From Limnothrix sp. FACHB-406 (GTDB lineage Bacteria > Cyanobacteriota > Cyanobacteriia > CACIAM-69d), in contig NZ_JACJSP010000024.1 of assembly GCF_014698235.1 (NCBI RefSeq), positions 1 to 64,000 of the forward strand: a stretch of 64,000 nt of DNA, written 5' to 3'. Shown here one piece after another: positions 51,771 to 61,535 of this stretch. Position 1 is the stretch's first letter. Every line of letters starts with the position of its first letter. A program made the position numbers and the translations under genes. The notes beneath the pieces are model-generated. The model was not told where the DNA came from. It searched no databases and saw only the letters and a program-made list of their open reading frames with translations.

Positions 51771-52604
51771 ATGGGCATGACTCAAAATTCCCCAATTCCA
51801 GTAGTGGTGGTTGGTGCGGCTGGCAAGATGGGCCGTGAGGTGGTGAAGGCGGTGGCGGCTGCGCCCGATATGACCCTCATTGGGGCGGTCGATCGCGCGC
51901 CGGAGCTAGTGGGCCAGGATGTGGGCGAAGTGGTCGGCTGCGGCCCCTTGGAAGTGCCGATTTTGGATCAGCTAGAGGCGACTTTGGCCATGGCGGCCCA
52001 AGAGCGACAGTTGGGCGTGATGGTGGATTTCACGCACCCCAGTTCGGTTTATGAAAATGCGCGATCGGCGATCGCCTATGGCATTCGACCCGCGATCGGC
52101 ACAACGGGGCTGAGTGAGCAACAGGTGCACGAGTTGGCAGAATTTGCCGACAAGGCCAGCACCGGTTGCGCCATCATCCCCAACTTCTCGATCGGGATGG
52201 TGTTGCTTCAGCAGGCTGCGGTTCAAGCCTCCCAATATTTCGATCATGTGGAAATCATTGAGCTGCACCACAACCAAAAGGCCGACGCACCCAGCGGCAC
52301 GGCCCTGCAAACGGTGCAACTGATGTCTGGATTGGGCAAAACCTTCAATCCGGCACAGGTGGAAGAAAAGGAATTGATTCCCGGTGCGCGGGGCAGCTTG
52401 GCCGGCGACAATATCAATGTTCACAGCGTTCGCTTGCCGGGTCTCATTGCTCACCAGGAGGTGATCTTTGGTGCGCCGGGCCAAATCTACACGCTGCGCC
52501 ACGACACGAGCGATCGGGCCTGTTATATGCCCGGTGTGTTGCTGACAATTCGGAAGCTGATTGACCTGAAGTGCTTGGTTTATGGTCTTGAAAAACTGCT
52601 GTAG
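51771..52604 (+). CDS. dapB: 4-hydroxy-tetrahydrodipicolinate reductase
   Basis: There are 277 residues from the ATG at 51771; a second ATG at 51777 is close. The Rossmann nucleotide-binding motif is [18 protein letters not shown] at 11-28. The DapB signature is [20 protein letters not shown] with the catalytic HHNQKxDAPSGTA residues. The C-terminal catalytic domain ends in [15 protein letters not shown], typical of DapB. It reduces dihydrodipicolinate to tetrahydrodipicolinate in the lysine and meso-diaminopimelate pathway. It is monocistronic by appearance, followed 42 bp on by a dispersed palindromic repeat that may terminate it. Confidence 0.93.
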   Translation: MGMTQNSPIPVVVVGAAGKMGREVVKAVAAAPDMTLIGAVDRAPELVGQDVGEVVGCGPLEVPILDQLEATLAMAAQERQLGVMVDFTHPSSVYENARSAIAYGIRPAIGTTGLSEQQVHELAEFADKASTGCAIIPNFSIGMVLLQQAAVQASQYFDHVEIIELHHNQKADAPSGTALQTVQLMSGLGKTFNPAQVEEKELIPGARGSLAGDNINVHSVRLPGLIAHQEVIFGAPGQIYTLRHDTSDRACYMPGVLLTIRKLIDLKCLVYGLEKLL

Positions 52605-52645
52605 CAGCGCGACAACCTGATGTCGATCGGTCAAGGCCAATGGCC

Positions 52646-52691
52646 GTTGCCGTTACCTGATCACTAGGCAGCAAGGGGCTTCAGCCCCTTG
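52646..52691 (+). repeat. dispersed 46-bp palindrome-containing repeat, copy A
   Basis: The arm GTTGCCGTTACCTGATCACT and AGGCAG precede the core CAAGGGGCTTCAGCCCCTTG (52672-52691), a 20-bp inverted repeat with one central change. It lies 42 bp after the dapB stop. Ungapped to copy B at 55541 and copy C at 15573-15528. Confidence 0.88.
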
Positions 52692-52787
52692 TGAGGGCGA
52701 CTGGTGTTGCCCTCCGATGGCTTAACCTTGTCCACTCGCCTCAGTGACTTCCTCAGAAACTTCCTCAGAACCGCCTCCGAACAACCT

Positions 52788-53651
52788 ATGCTGGTTCCGC
52801 TGACCCGTGACGCTTTCGATCGCCTAATTCCCTCGATCGCCACCTATCCGCAATACCAATTCTATTGGGGGCGGCCGGCGGACTTCATTCGCCGCCTAGC
52901 CATTTCCGTGGTGGGCATGGTGGTGACCTGGTTGGGCAGCCTAGCCACGGGCGATGCGACGGGCCCCATTTGGTTTGTGCTGGGCTTTGCGGCAGCGCTC
53001 TATTGGTTTTGGGCCCCCATCTATTGGGCCAGCCTCCGCAATGGCAAAGTGCGCAAATTCGGCTATTGCGGTTTTTGGGAAGGTGAAATTCTGGATGTTT
53101 ACGTGACCGAAGAACTGGTGGGTCAAGAGGAAACGGTGAACCGCCAGGGCGAGTTGGTGATTGTGGAAAACCGGGAGCGTTGCCTCAACTTGGAAGTGGG
53201 CGATGAGACGGGATTTGAAACCCGTTTGCAGGCTCCGCTGCGTCGCGAGCACAAGGGCATTAAGCCGGGAATGCGGGCCCAAACCCTGATTTTGTCCGAT
53301 CGCCCCGATTTGGGACGAGTGGCCCAAGTGGCTGATTTTTATATCCCTGATCGCCAAGTTTGGATCAGTGACTATCCCCTGTTGCAACGGGAAGCCTTTG
53401 AGGAGGTGAGCCGGGAGCTGAGCGACCCACCGCCAAATCGTCGATCGCGTCGGCCCAGCCGTCCGGCCCCAAGCCAGGAGACCGGCTTAGCCCGCCGCCC
53501 GGATCCGCGCGATCGGGCCCTGGCCCGTTATGATCGGCGTGATGCCTCCGAGGGGCGCGGGCGGTTTGATGATCTTGAAGATGACTTTGAGAACAACGAT
53601 TTCGAGAACTTTGAGGACGATCGCCGCGATCGCCCCCGTCGCCGCCAATAG
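52788..53651 (+). CDS. conserved cyanobacterial membrane protein with charged disordered tail
   Basis: There are 287 residues from the ATG at 52788. The N-terminal half has about two membrane segments (RLAISVVGMVVTWLGSLAT and GPIWFVLGFAAALYWFWAPIYWASL), preceded by the conserved-looking RDAFDRLIPSIATYPQYQFYWGRP. It continues NGKVRKFGYCGFWEGEILDVYVTEELVG and a beta-rich domain (QAPLRREHKGIKPGMRAQTLILSD). The C-terminal ~70 residues are Arg/Asp-rich and low-complexity (RRSRRPSRPAPSQ, DDLEDDFENNDFENFEDDRRDRPRR). I recall relatives labelled 'phosphate ABC transporter permease', which this does not look like; the function is unknown. It follows dapB and the repeat in the same direction. Confidence 0.7.
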   Translation: MLVPLTRDAFDRLIPSIATYPQYQFYWGRPADFIRRLAISVVGMVVTWLGSLATGDATGPIWFVLGFAAALYWFWAPIYWASLRNGKVRKFGYCGFWEGEILDVYVTEELVGQEETVNRQGELVIVENRERCLNLEVGDETGFETRLQAPLRREHKGIKPGMRAQTLILSDRPDLGRVAQVADFYIPDRQVWISDYPLLQREAFEEVSRELSDPPPNRRSRRPSRPAPSQETGLARRPDPRDRALARYDRRDASEGRGRFDDLEDDFENNDFENFEDDRRDRPRRRQ

Positions 53652-53951
53652 AACCTGAAAACGGCCCCAACAACACAAAAAAGCCCCAACCGTCGATCAA
53701 AGTCGATCAAAACAGACCCTACTGCCCAGAATGCTCGCTAAATCCCAGGAACTGCTGACAGTTGGGTCAATTTGTCGGCTAGGGAATTGACGGAATGGGT
53801 TGAGCTTGGTATTCCTGATGTCAACATGAGCGTGCTTGACTGACCCTAACGATCCCCGATCGCCCCTTGTCACCCGAAACCGCTCGATCGCCTAACCTCG
53901 CTGAATTCCGTCTTTTGGATCCCTATCGCGCGTTAGCTCGTCGATCAGCCT
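53652..53951. other. 300-bp spacer without a recognised gene
   Basis: Between the membrane protein and the TPR gene I see only short frames without family features. A GTCGATCAAA direct repeat (53693-53712) follows AAAAAAGCCCC. Confidence 0.5.
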
Positions 53952-55403
53952 GTGGAACCCCTATCCTTTTCCGATCCGTTTAATGGTGCATCGTCGCCCG
54001 GGGTGACCCTATTTGGGCCGCCACATCTTGCGCCCGGGGCAATTGGGGGAGCGGATTGGTTGCCCCCAGTGCCCCCAGAGGAGATGGTTAGCGAAGTAAC
54101 CGTCATGCCCGAGCATTCTGCGGACTGGTTGTTGCAGCAGTGGTTGGATCTGGGGCTTCAGCAGCTCGAAGCCAGCAATTATCCTGGGGCGATCGAAGCC
54201 TTTGAACGGGCCCTCGATATCCAATCTGACTTAACCGTTGCTCGCCACGGCCGGGCGATCGCCCTAGTGGGAGCCAAGGCCTATGCCGAAGCTCTCCCGG
54301 AACTGGAGGCACTCCTGCAACAAATTCCGCACCAAATGGATCTTTGGGGGAACTATGGCCATGCCCTCGCTGCCATGGAGCGTCACGAGGAAGCCCTCGC
54401 CGCCTATCGCCACATCCTGGCCATTGATCCCAACGTTGTCAATGCCTGGCTCGATTGTGGGCGGTTGCTGCAAACCCTAGACCGCTGGGGCGAGGCCGCC
54501 GCCGCCTATGAACGGGCTTTGGAGTTGCAACCCACCGCCAGCACGGCCTGGTTCGCCCGGGGAATGCTTCAGAAAAAGCTCGGTCAACGGGCCCAAGCCC
54601 TGGAGTCCTTTGAACGCACCCTTTCGATCGATCCCCATTGCAAGGAAGCCTGGAACTATCGTGGCAACTTGCTCGAAGATTTGGGCCGCACCCAGGAAGC
54701 CCGCGAGGCCTATCAACGGGCGATCGACCTGGATCCTCAATATGCCGAAGCTTGGAATAACCTAGGCATTGCCCTCGATAGCCAACAGGCCCACCAGGAA
54801 GCCCTGGAAGCCTTTCACCAGTCTTTGGCCAGCGATCCGAATAATCCCGATGTGTGGAATAACTGTGGCCTCACCTTGGACAGTCTGGGGCAATTAGGCG
54901 AGGCCGTGACCGCGTTCGATCGCGCCTTGGCACTCACCCAAAACAGTCACTGGAAATCCTGGGCAAATCGGGGCTGTGTCCTTTGGCGGCTCCACGGCTA
55001 TGCGGCCGCCCTCAAAAACTGGAATCAGGGCATCGACTCCCTCGATCGCCAAGCCCCAGACTATGCCCTCGGTTGCGGCATTTTGCACTATCACAAGGGT
55101 CGGGCCCATGTGGATGAAGGCCAGCGCCACTCCGATGCCTTCCCCTACTTGCAAGAGGCGCGGCTCTGTTTTGAGCAAGCCCTCAATTTCCTCACGCCCG
55201 ATCGCCATCCAGATTGGTATTTAGAAGCGGCCCAAGGGGCGATCGACACGTATCGGGCCCTGGGTAATGCAGACCAAGCCCAAGCCCTGATGTATAGCGC
55301 CACGGAACTGCTGCGCCGTCGAATGCGCGAAACGGACTGCACCAGCCAAAAAATGGCCCTCGCGAACAAGCTGGCTAGCTTCTACCAAAACGGGCGATCG
55401 TAG
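53952..55403 (+). CDS. tetratricopeptide-repeat protein
   Basis: There are 483 residues from a GTG at 53952. After a polar N-terminus it has about eight TPR units from residue ~60 onwards, each with the usual W/L-G-Y-A-F-A-P pattern: LDLGLQQLEASNYPGAIEAFERALDIQ, VVNAWLDCGRLLQTLDRWGEAAAAYERALELQPT, CKEAWNYRGNLLEDLGRTQEAREAYQRAIDLDPQ, YAEAWNNLGIALDSQQAHQEALEAFHQSL and others. The last ~130 residues diverge and contain a Trp/Cys-rich unit (NSHWKSWANRGCVLWRL). Such proteins are scaffolds, and in cyanobacteria often help assemble photosystems or pili; partner unknown. No signal peptide. Confidence 0.85.
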   Translation: MEPLSFSDPFNGASSPGVTLFGPPHLAPGAIGGADWLPPVPPEEMVSEVTVMPEHSADWLLQQWLDLGLQQLEASNYPGAIEAFERALDIQSDLTVARHGRAIALVGAKAYAEALPELEALLQQIPHQMDLWGNYGHALAAMERHEEALAAYRHILAIDPNVVNAWLDCGRLLQTLDRWGEAAAAYERALELQPTASTAWFARGMLQKKLGQRAQALESFERTLSIDPHCKEAWNYRGNLLEDLGRTQEAREAYQRAIDLDPQYAEAWNNLGIALDSQQAHQEALEAFHQSLASDPNNPDVWNNCGLTLDSLGQLGEAVTAFDRALALTQNSHWKSWANRGCVLWRLHGYAAALKNWNQGIDSLDRQAPDYALGCGILHYHKGRAHVDEGQRHSDAFPYLQEARLCFEQALNFLTPDRHPDWYLEAAQGAIDTYRALGNADQAQALMYSATELLRRRMRETDCTSQKMALANKLASFYQNGRS

Positions 55404-55514
55404 CGCCTGGTCGTTGGAATGATTAATCCCTTAGCCAGAATTATTATTTGTAGTTACAGCCTTTACCTAGAACGATTGGTACGTCATATTACAGATGCCA
55501 TAAAGCAATTATGA

Positions 55515-55531
55515 GGTGGGCACTGCCCACC
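55515..55531. repeat. 8-bp perfect inverted repeat
   Basis: GGTGGGCA (55515-55522) and TGCCCACC (55524-55531) around a single C, a type of short G-rich palindrome that is common in intergenic regions of many cyanobacteria. It immediately precedes the dispersed repeat copy B. Confidence 0.8.
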
Positions 55532-55540
55532 CTACTAGCT

Positions 55541-55586
55541 GTTGCTGTTACCAGATCGTTAGACAGCAAGGGGCTTAATCCCCTTA
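55541..55586 (+). repeat. dispersed 46-bp palindrome-containing repeat, copy B
   Basis: The arm GTTGCTGTTACCAGATCGTT and AGACAG precede CAAGGGGCTTAATCCCCTTA (55567-55586), a slightly decayed core. It is 138 bp after the TPR gene stop and aligns without gaps with copies A and C. Confidence 0.85.
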
Positions 55587-55953
55587 TTACTATGACTGAG
55601 GTTTTCAACAAAAAAACTGCGATCGCCCGATCACAGTTCGTCAAAAAGGTGAGGATAAAAGAACGAAAAAATCATTCAAGAATTGGGCAGCGATGATTCC
55701 ATGAATGATTGGGAATTTGGACAAAATCACGGGTCGTGAGTCGATCGAGCCACTGGATATTTAGCAACCGCCATTGATCCGGCTTCAGCCGATTTCAGCA
55801 GTTTCCACAACACCAATCACCTAAATCGCTTCTCCCCTGTAATTCGGGTCATCATCCGGTTTGTGCTCAAGTTTTGTGCTCAAGTTTAACGATCGAACCA
55901 TTCGCCCCAATTGATCGTTCAAACCCTGATTTTGGGTCAGGAGCACCAGGAAC

Positions 55954-57621
55954 CTAGAAACTGAACTCGGTGCGCACCACGCCCAAGATGGCCGTGTTGT
56001 TGTCGTTGCCCGTGTCCGCATTGAACACCGCAATCACCCCCGGAGTGATCGAAATGAAGTCGTTCACGGCCCAGCGGTAGAGCGCTTCCACGTGGATCGG
56101 TGTTTCGTCATCCTCTTCCACGCCATCCGCACTGATCACCGTCGGCGGCTGACCCACCAACAAGGATCCCAGGTTGCCTTCTTTGCCCAAGTCAGGGAAG
56201 ACCAAACCCACAGCCCAGTTCAGCACGTCGATGCTGTCGTCGCTTTGGGCATCTTCCGCCTTGGTGTAACCAACCCAACCGTTCAAGCCCACCTTGGGCG
56301 AGAACAGATAGTTAGCTTGCAGGCCAACACTGTTGCTGATCGCGGAATGGTCGCCAAAGGGGTTGATTGTGCGTCGCGTGCCGGTGCGACCCAACAGGCC
56401 CAAGTCTTCGTCGGCGTATTGGTAATCGTCGTTGGAGTAGTAGCTGTGGGCAAAGAACAGGCCGGCGCTGAAGCGGCTGTCACTGCTCTTGTAGTTCAAG
56501 CTGGCGCTGGCGCTGTAGCTACCGCCGAAAAGACCGCTGCCATCGCTGGGGCTGGCGGCGTTGCCGGCCATGTAGGCGGCCCCGATCGACCATTGATCGC
56601 TGGGACTCCAAACAAAGCCCACCCCAGCATCGGCCGGTTGACGCAACACGGGCGGCCGATCGCCAAATCGCGACAGGGCCCCGGAACCATCGCCATAGAG
56701 GAAGGGGTTGTGGGTGTCGTGGATGTCATCCAAATCCAACCCGGTGGTTCCCACCAGGGCTTCCACTTTTTCCCCGATCGGGAAGCGATAGCCCAAATAG
56801 GTCAGGCTGATTTGGTTGCTGTTGCCGTCGCCGTAGCTCAGGGAACCCAAGCCCGTCACATCGTTCAGCGGATTCTGAACATTGTTGGTTTCCAAACGGG
56901 TGGTCAGGGTGTCTTGGCCCGTGAAGCTGGTGTTGAACACCAGTCGCACCCGATTGCTGAAGGTGACGTTTTCGGCGTTGCTGTCGTCGTCATCGCCCGT
57001 GAGGGTTCCCCCTTGCAAACCAAGGATGGCGTTCCCGGTCAACTTGGTGGTGGTGGAGAATTGGGTTTTCTCCAGGTAAGAAATCCGACCTTCCAGGGTG
57101 TCTACGCGACCCCGCAGGGCGGCCAGCTCGGTCTTGAACATGTCCTGCAATTTCTTCAGGACTTCTAGATCGGCTTTGGTGGCGTAGTCGGCCACGTTGG
57201 TCACGAGCAATTCTTGGATTCGATCGAGGCAAGCATTCAAACCGGCCGCGAACTCGTAGCGGGTCATGGCCCGGTTGCCCTTGTAGGTTCCGTCGGGATA
57301 ACCGGCAATGCAACCGTAGCGCTCAACCAGCGATTGCAGGGCTTGGAAGGCCCAATCGGTGGGTTGCACGTCCGACAGTTGCGAGACGGAGGTGACCTGA
57401 TCGGCGCTGCTGGCGCGGCGGTTGCGTCCCTCTTGGCCGTATTGGTTGAGGTCGTTGATCAGCTCGCTGGTGTCGGCCACGGCCCCGATCGAGTCGGGAT
57501 TGGCCAAGTCAGGGCTAGTGGAATTAACGGATTGGGCCAAGGCCGGTGCAGCAGGAGCCGCCGCCAACAGGGCCAGGGCAGCGATCGGGGTTAAGCGCGA
57601 TCGCCAATGGAACCGAGACAT
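55954..57621 (-). CDS. iron uptake porin / SLH-containing OprB-type outer-membrane channel
   Basis: There are 555 residues from the ATG at 57621 (GAGG 7 bp upstream). A signal peptide (RFHWRSRLTPIAALALLAAAPAAPALA) is followed by the SLH region VTSVSQLSDVQPTDWAFQALQSLVERYGCIAGYPDGTYKGNRAMTRYEFAAGLNACL, a coiled-coil segment (EVLKKLQDMFKTELAALRGRVDTLEGRISYLE), and a long beta-barrel part (KLTGNAILGLQGG, TTRLETNNVQNP) ending in the typical C-terminal aromatic strand NNTAILGVVRTEFSF. This is the cyanobacterial porin type that carries an SLH domain to bind peptidoglycan and is reported for iron and nutrient uptake. A Fur-box-like element lies ~150 bp upstream. Confidence 0.9.
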   Translation of the reverse strand: MSRFHWRSRLTPIAALALLAAAPAAPALAQSVNSTSPDLANPDSIGAVADTSELINDLNQYGQEGRNRRASSADQVTSVSQLSDVQPTDWAFQALQSLVERYGCIAGYPDGTYKGNRAMTRYEFAAGLNACLDRIQELLVTNVADYATKADLEVLKKLQDMFKTELAALRGRVDTLEGRISYLEKTQFSTTTKLTGNAILGLQGGTLTGDDDDSNAENVTFSNRVRLVFNTSFTGQDTLTTRLETNNVQNPLNDVTGLGSLSYGDGNSNQISLTYLGYRFPIGEKVEALVGTTGLDLDDIHDTHNPFLYGDGSGALSRFGDRPPVLRQPADAGVGFVWSPSDQWSIGAAYMAGNAASPSDGSGLFGGSYSASASLNYKSSDSRFSAGLFFAHSYYSNDDYQYADEDLGLLGRTGTRRTINPFGDHSAISNSVGLQANYLFSPKVGLNGWVGYTKAEDAQSDDSIDVLNWAVGLVFPDLGKEGNLGSLLVGQPPTVISADGVEEDDETPIHVEALYRWAVNDFISITPGVIAVFNADTGNDNNTAILGVVRTEFSF

Positions 57622-58129
57622 ATGCAAACCTCACACGAAAAATCTGAGTCCATTGCAAACTGAATTCATCCCCAGCCTTTAACCATCAAAAGCTGGCAGC
57701 AATTCCTCAAAATCACTGCCCTCCCAAGGTCGCCAGCCCAGAGCCAAATCCCTTCGCATTGATCAGAACGATAATGATTCTCAATCTGATTTATGAAAAG
57801 ATAATTAAGCGGCGATGAATCAGTTTTGATCGTCATTCTAGCGAATTCTAGATCGATCTAAGGCAGAACAAAGACAAAATATTATTGATTTTAGATCTCA
57901 ATAGAGTGATGTAAATTCTACGTGAAATTACTGGGATCAAGCGTTCAAAATTACAAAACAACCCCCGTAACAGCAAGTCCCCAGCCGACAGGTGCAGCAG
58001 GTTCCAGGGCATGAATTTTGATTGGATATGGAGCCGATCGAACCGTTTCAAGCGATCGACCCCTTCGCGCCGCTCAACCCGATCCAGCCGATCAGCGATC
58101 TTGGCCCCAGGGCAACGGCGCAATTGGCC
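57622..58129. other. 508-bp promoter region of the porin gene
   Basis: This contains the Fur-box-like site at 57769-57783 and otherwise AT-rich sequence; I saw no gene in it. It is bounded by the yvcK-like gene's 3' end (58130, minus). Confidence 0.55.
57769..57783 (-). promoter_or_regulatory. Fur-box-like site upstream of the iron uptake porin
   Basis: The minus-strand 15-mer TGAGAATCATTATCG matches the Fur 7-1-7 consensus TGATAATnATTATCA at 12 of 14 specified positions. It is about 150 bp upstream of the porin start codon. Fur-type regulators repress iron genes in iron-replete cells, so this would let the porin rise under iron limitation. It is a sequence match without experimental support. 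Confidence 0.5.
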
Positions 58130-59593
58130 CTAAGAATTCTCGAGATTGTGGGCAGCAGCGCGATCGAACCAACGGAGCAGCACGCGGGCTAACTTGCCCG
58201 AATGGTGGCGAATCAGGCCCGTGTGGGGATCTTCGTCAATGACGTTGGCAATCACAATCCGGCGACCCAGACGCGCCACCGCTTCCCGATCGAGCTGAAT
58301 GGGGTGGCTATGTTCGCGGGCATAGCGATCAAGGGTTTTGGGGGATGGGGGATTTTTTTGCACCAACACCGCATCAAACAATTTGTGACCACAGGCCTGG
58401 TCGATCGCCCGGATGTGATCCGAAACGGTGTAGCCCTCCGTTTCTCCCGGTTGGCTCATCACGTTGCACACATAGATTCGAGGAGCCGGACAACGGGCGA
58501 TCGCCTCAGTAATTTCTGGAACCAACAGATTGGGGATCACGCTGGTGTAGAGGCTGCCGGGGCCAATGATAATGTAGTCCGCCGACTCGATCGCCTCGAT
58601 CGCCCGAGGCACGGCCCGAGGATTAGACGGCGTGCAACCAATGCGGGCAATTTGCCCATGGGCCTCGCTGATGTTCGACTCGCCCTCCACGTAACGGCCA
58701 TCGGTTAGCTCAGCCCAGAGCACCACATCCTCCAGCGTGGCCGGCAACACCCGCCCCTGCACCGCCAGGACTTGGGAACTGGCATCGATCGCCTGTTCCA
58801 AGTCTCCCGTGATGTCGCTCATGGCCGTCAAAAACAAATTGCCAAAGCTGTGGCCCGCCAACCCGCTGCCGGTGGTGAAGCGATATTGAAACAACGCCGT
58901 CATCAGCCGCTCTTCCGCCGACAGGGCCGCCAAGCAATTGCGAATATCCCCCGGTGGCAGCACCCCAAAATCGCGCCGCAGCCGTCCTGAAGATCCGCCA
59001 TCATCCGCCACCGTCACAATGGCCGTGATGTTGGCGCTGTATTGCTTGAGGCCTCGCAACAGGGTTGAGAGACCCGTGCCACCCCCGATCGCCACAATGC
59101 GCGGCCCCCGATTCAGCCGCCGATGGGTCAAGAGGCGATCGATCAACTCCTCATCCCCATCGGGCATCAGCACTTCCGCGATCGTTCCCAGGGTGCGCGT
59201 TTGTCCCCACAACACCAGCCCCAACCCCCCCGCCAACACCAGCGGCCCAGAAACATTATTGGGAATTAGGGTGGCCAAGCGCCCCACAAACTCTTGCAAA
59301 AACTGAGTGGTGTAAAACACCGGGGTTTGCTTTGTCCAAATGGCCGCCCCAAACCACACCAACACCGCCCCGCTCGCACTGGTCAGCAGCCAGCGCTTGA
59401 CCAACAAACCCGGCGCAAGCCACTTCACCCATTGGTTAACCCGTTTGGGAGCGCGACGCTGCAAAATGGCTCGCGGTAGGTTGCTGAGCCAGTGAACGGT
59501 TGAGTAGGACAGTCGATTCTTCAAGGGAAAGGTGGGGAAAAACGGACAAACGAAGCCAAGGCAAGCAGAATCAACAACAAGCACTGGGGCCAC
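58130..59593 (-). CDS. yvcK: YvcK/CofD-like gluconeogenesis factor
   Basis: Up to 487 residues if the ATG at 59593 is used; TTG or GTG starts further in (such as GTG at 59428) are possible, and the start is not settled. Two N-terminal membrane segments ([20 protein letters not shown] and [16 protein letters not shown]) are usual for the cyanobacterial form. The YvcK/CofD fold follows: [56 protein letters not shown], and later [20 protein letters not shown] and [13 protein letters not shown]. YvcK binds UDP-GlcNAc and is needed for cell shape and growth on gluconeogenic carbon. Divergent from the ABC ATPase gene. Confidence 0.88.
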   Translation of the reverse strand: MAPVLVVDSACLGFVCPFFPTFPLKNRLSYSTVHWLSNLPRAILQRRAPKRVNQWVKWLAPGLLVKRWLLTSASGAVLVWFGAAIWTKQTPVFYTTQFLQEFVGRLATLIPNNVSGPLVLAGGLGLVLWGQTRTLGTIAEVLMPDGDEELIDRLLTHRRLNRGPRIVAIGGGTGLSTLLRGLKQYSANITAIVTVADDGGSSGRLRRDFGVLPPGDIRNCLAALSAEERLMTALFQYRFTTGSGLAGHSFGNLFLTAMSDITGDLEQAIDASSQVLAVQGRVLPATLEDVVLWAELTDGRYVEGESNISEAHGQIARIGCTPSNPRAVPRAIEAIESADYIIIGPGSLYTSVIPNLLVPEITEAIARCPAPRIYVCNVMSQPGETEGYTVSDHIRAIDQACGHKLFDAVLVQKNPPSPKTLDRYAREHSHPIQLDREAVARLGRRIVIANVIDEDPHTGLIRHHSGKLARVLLRWFDRAAAHNLENS

Positions 59594-60108
59594 AACGGCG
59601 GCAACGGCAGCAGTTACCGGGACGCAGGGGAATTAAACCATTGGTGGGGGATCGGGTTCTGGCCAATGGCTACCGTCTCCTTCAAGCACGTATTCAAGAA
59701 CGTCTTTAAGGACGTAGGCTTAACACCCATGGATCTCCGTTGTTGGCGGTGATTGAGCCGGTGATTAAGCCGGTGATTAAGCCGCTAATCCTGAATCCCG
59801 ATCGACCCAGCCTGGATCCGCAAACGGGCGGGCTAAAATGGCGAGCAACGGAATTAACCGTTTCCAACCGTCGTAATTTCCATGAGGATAGCGCGTTGCG
59901 GATTGGATCCCGGGATGAGTAGCCCGCTCGGTGGGCTGGCATGGCTGGGAATGCTGGCTGCTGGTCAGTCGGTCTGGTTCGTGCGGCGAGACCAGTTCAA
60001 CCCATCGATCGCAACCCATTGGTCGCAACCCATCAACCGCCAAATTTGCCGCGATCGGATCCAAAACAGCAAGCAATCACAGCAAGCAATCACCCAATCA
60101 TTCCAGCC
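59594..60108. other. 515-bp divergent promoter region, yvcK and mlaF-like gene
   Basis: No other gene is supported. It has a small hairpin ACGTC/GACGT (59700-59715), the 12-bp array at 59748-59783, and a 13-bp direct repeat AGCAAGCAATCAC (60068-60080, 60081-60093) just before the mlaF-like start. Confidence 0.55.
59748..59783. repeat. 12-bp tandem repeat, 3 copies
   Basis: GGTGATTGAGCC (59748-59759), GGTGATTAAGCC (59760-59771) and GGTGATTAAGCC (59772-59783), between yvcK and the mlaF-like gene. Confidence 0.88.
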
Positions 60109-60948
60109 ATGTCTCAATCCCTGGTTTGTGGCGGATCGGCGAACCCGCTGCCCCTTAATCGCCCCTTGGTGGAACTGCGCGGGGTCAGCAAAACGCTAGG
60201 CGATCGCAAAATTCTCGATCGAGTGGATTTCGCCATTTATCCCAACGAGGCGATCGCGATTATTGGCCCCTCCGGCACGGGAAAATCAACCATCTTACGG
60301 GTGATTAGTGGCCTGTTGGAACCCGACGAAGGCGAGGTTTATTTGTTAGAAGAACCCCGCCAAGGCCTGCTGGGCGACAGCCACGAACCGGAGGGGGTAG
60401 AAATCAAGTTGGTGTTTCAGCAAGCCGCCCTGTTTGATTCCCTGACGGTGGGCGAAAATGTGGGGTTTTCCTTGCTGGAGGCGGGTCAGTTGCCCCCGCA
60501 CGAAATTCAAAAATTGGTCGATCGCGCCCTGGAGCGGGTGGGGTTGCCGTCCATTGCCGATCGCTACCCGGCGGAGTTGTCGGGCGGCATGAAAAAACGG
60601 GTTAGTTTTGCCCGCGCCATCATTGAAAATCCTGCTCCCGATGGCACACCCATTCCCGAAGTGTTGCTCTATGACGAGCCAACGGCTGGCCTTGACCCGA
60701 TCGCCTCCACAATTGTGGAAGACCTGATGCGGGAACTAAGCCAAAAGGTCAATTTTTGCTCAACCTATGTGGTCGTGACCCACCAGGACAGCACCATTCG
60801 CCGCACAGCCGATCGGGTGGTATTTTTGTATGATGGGCGCATTCGTTGGCAAGGGAAAATCCAGGAAGTTGACACCACTGATAATCCCTATGTGCGCCAG
60901 TTTTTCAACAGCGCGATCGAGGGGCCTATTCAGGTGGTCACCGCCTAG
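60109..60948 (+). CDS. Mla-type ABC transporter ATP-binding protein
   Basis: There are 279 residues from the ATG at 60109; the frame stays open upstream through repeats, without homology. Walker A is IIGPSGTGKSTILRVI, Q-loop FQQAALFDSLTVGENVGF, signature LSGGMKKRVSFARAI, Walker B VLLYDEPTAGLDPIAST, H-loop VVTHQDSTI. The 'GGMKKRV' signature and 'ALFDSLTV' pattern are typical of MlaF/MCE-associated ATPases that move phospholipids between inner and outer membrane. The permease and MCE partner are not adjacent, which is common in cyanobacteria. It is 71 bp from the convergent 2TM gene. Confidence 0.88.
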   Translation: MSQSLVCGGSANPLPLNRPLVELRGVSKTLGDRKILDRVDFAIYPNEAIAIIGPSGTGKSTILRVISGLLEPDEGEVYLLEEPRQGLLGDSHEPEGVEIKLVFQQAALFDSLTVGENVGFSLLEAGQLPPHEIQKLVDRALERVGLPSIADRYPAELSGGMKKRVSFARAIIENPAPDGTPIPEVLLYDEPTAGLDPIASTIVEDLMRELSQKVNFCSTYVVVTHQDSTIRRTADRVVFLYDGRIRWQGKIQEVDTTDNPYVRQFFNSAIEGPIQVVTA

Positions 60949-61019
60949 TTAAAACCCAGGTTTAGTAGCTCTAATTGATCCGAGATTCAGCCAGAATTCA
61001 GCCAAAATTGGGAGTCGCT

Positions 61020-61535
61020 TTAATCCCAGTCATCCACGGTTTTTTGCTGAAGTTGCCATTTTTGGAACCGTTTTTCAAAGTCTTCCGTATCCGGTTGCAA
61101 AGACTTCCAAGCATCCAGGGCAATGAACATTCCCCACCCCAAACCCAAGGTGAGCGACCAGCCCAAATGGCCCGAGGAAACCAAGTCAATCAGTAATAAA
61201 AAGCCGTTGACGATGCCAAATTTACCGAGGTTTAACTTGAGGCGCTGCCGTTGGGCGGCCACGAATTGTTGGCGTTGCGATCGATCCCCATTTTGAGCCA
61301 ACCAACGCTGTTCGGCTGCATACAAATCAGTGCGATCGATCCCAATTTCATCGGCCAATTCCAGAAGCTGACTGCGGGAATATTGCTCAATATCTTGGCG
61401 ACGGGCGATCGCGAGTTGCAAAATTTCCTGCACCGCATCCCGATCGTAATTATCGCGGGTGGGCACATCGATGAAGCGGGAGTCGGAACCGCGTGCATCA
61501 GGATTGGCTAAGGGCGATCGATCAGCGTTAGTCAT
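61020..61535 (-). CDS. 2TM-domain protein
   Basis: There are 171 residues. The first ~85 are soluble: an acidic region, then YDRDAVQEILQLAIARRQDIEQYSRSQLLELADEIGIDRTDLYAAEQRWL, a helical DUF1707/SHOCT-like segment. The C-terminal part has two membrane helices (KLNLGKFGIVNGFLLLIDLVSSG and LGWSLTLGLGWGMFIALDAWKSL) in the 2TM pattern, then a Gln/Lys-rich tail. Function unknown; the family is frequent in cyanobacteria. It is convergent with the ABC ATPase gene. Confidence 0.78.
   Translation of the reverse strand: MTNADRSPLANPDARGSDSRFIDVPTRDNYDRDAVQEILQLAIARRQDIEQYSRSQLLELADEIGIDRTDLYAAEQRWLAQNGDRSQRQQFVAAQRQRLKLNLGKFGIVNGFLLLIDLVSSGHLGWSLTLGLGWGMFIALDAWKSLQPDTEDFEKRFQKWQLQQKTVDDWD

Larger units (their letters stand above)
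55404..55953. other. 550-bp intergenic region with repeats between TPR gene and porin
   Basis: The region holds the inverted repeat at 55515-55531 and dispersed repeat copy B at 55541-55586. No gene is supported: a 61-codon frame across the repeats has no family features. The porin's 3' end is on the other side, so this is a convergent intergenic region with probable terminators for both. Confidence 0.55.

Noticed and set aside
51415-51795. Frame in the G/T-rich spacer upstream of dapB
   Set aside because: Low-complexity Gln/Pro/Lys translation from repetitive DNA; overlaps the dapB start.
55511-55696. Small frame across the dispersed repeat after the TPR gene
   Set aside because: The DNA is made of repeats and palindromes and the protein has no family features.
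56092-57168. 358-codon open frame antisense to the porin
   Set aside because: It mirrors the porin codon pattern and has no start signal or domain; a shadow of a real gene.
57900-58130. Possible small RNA or leader between porin promoter and yvcK
   Set aside because: No stem-loop with supporting context was found, so nothing is claimed.
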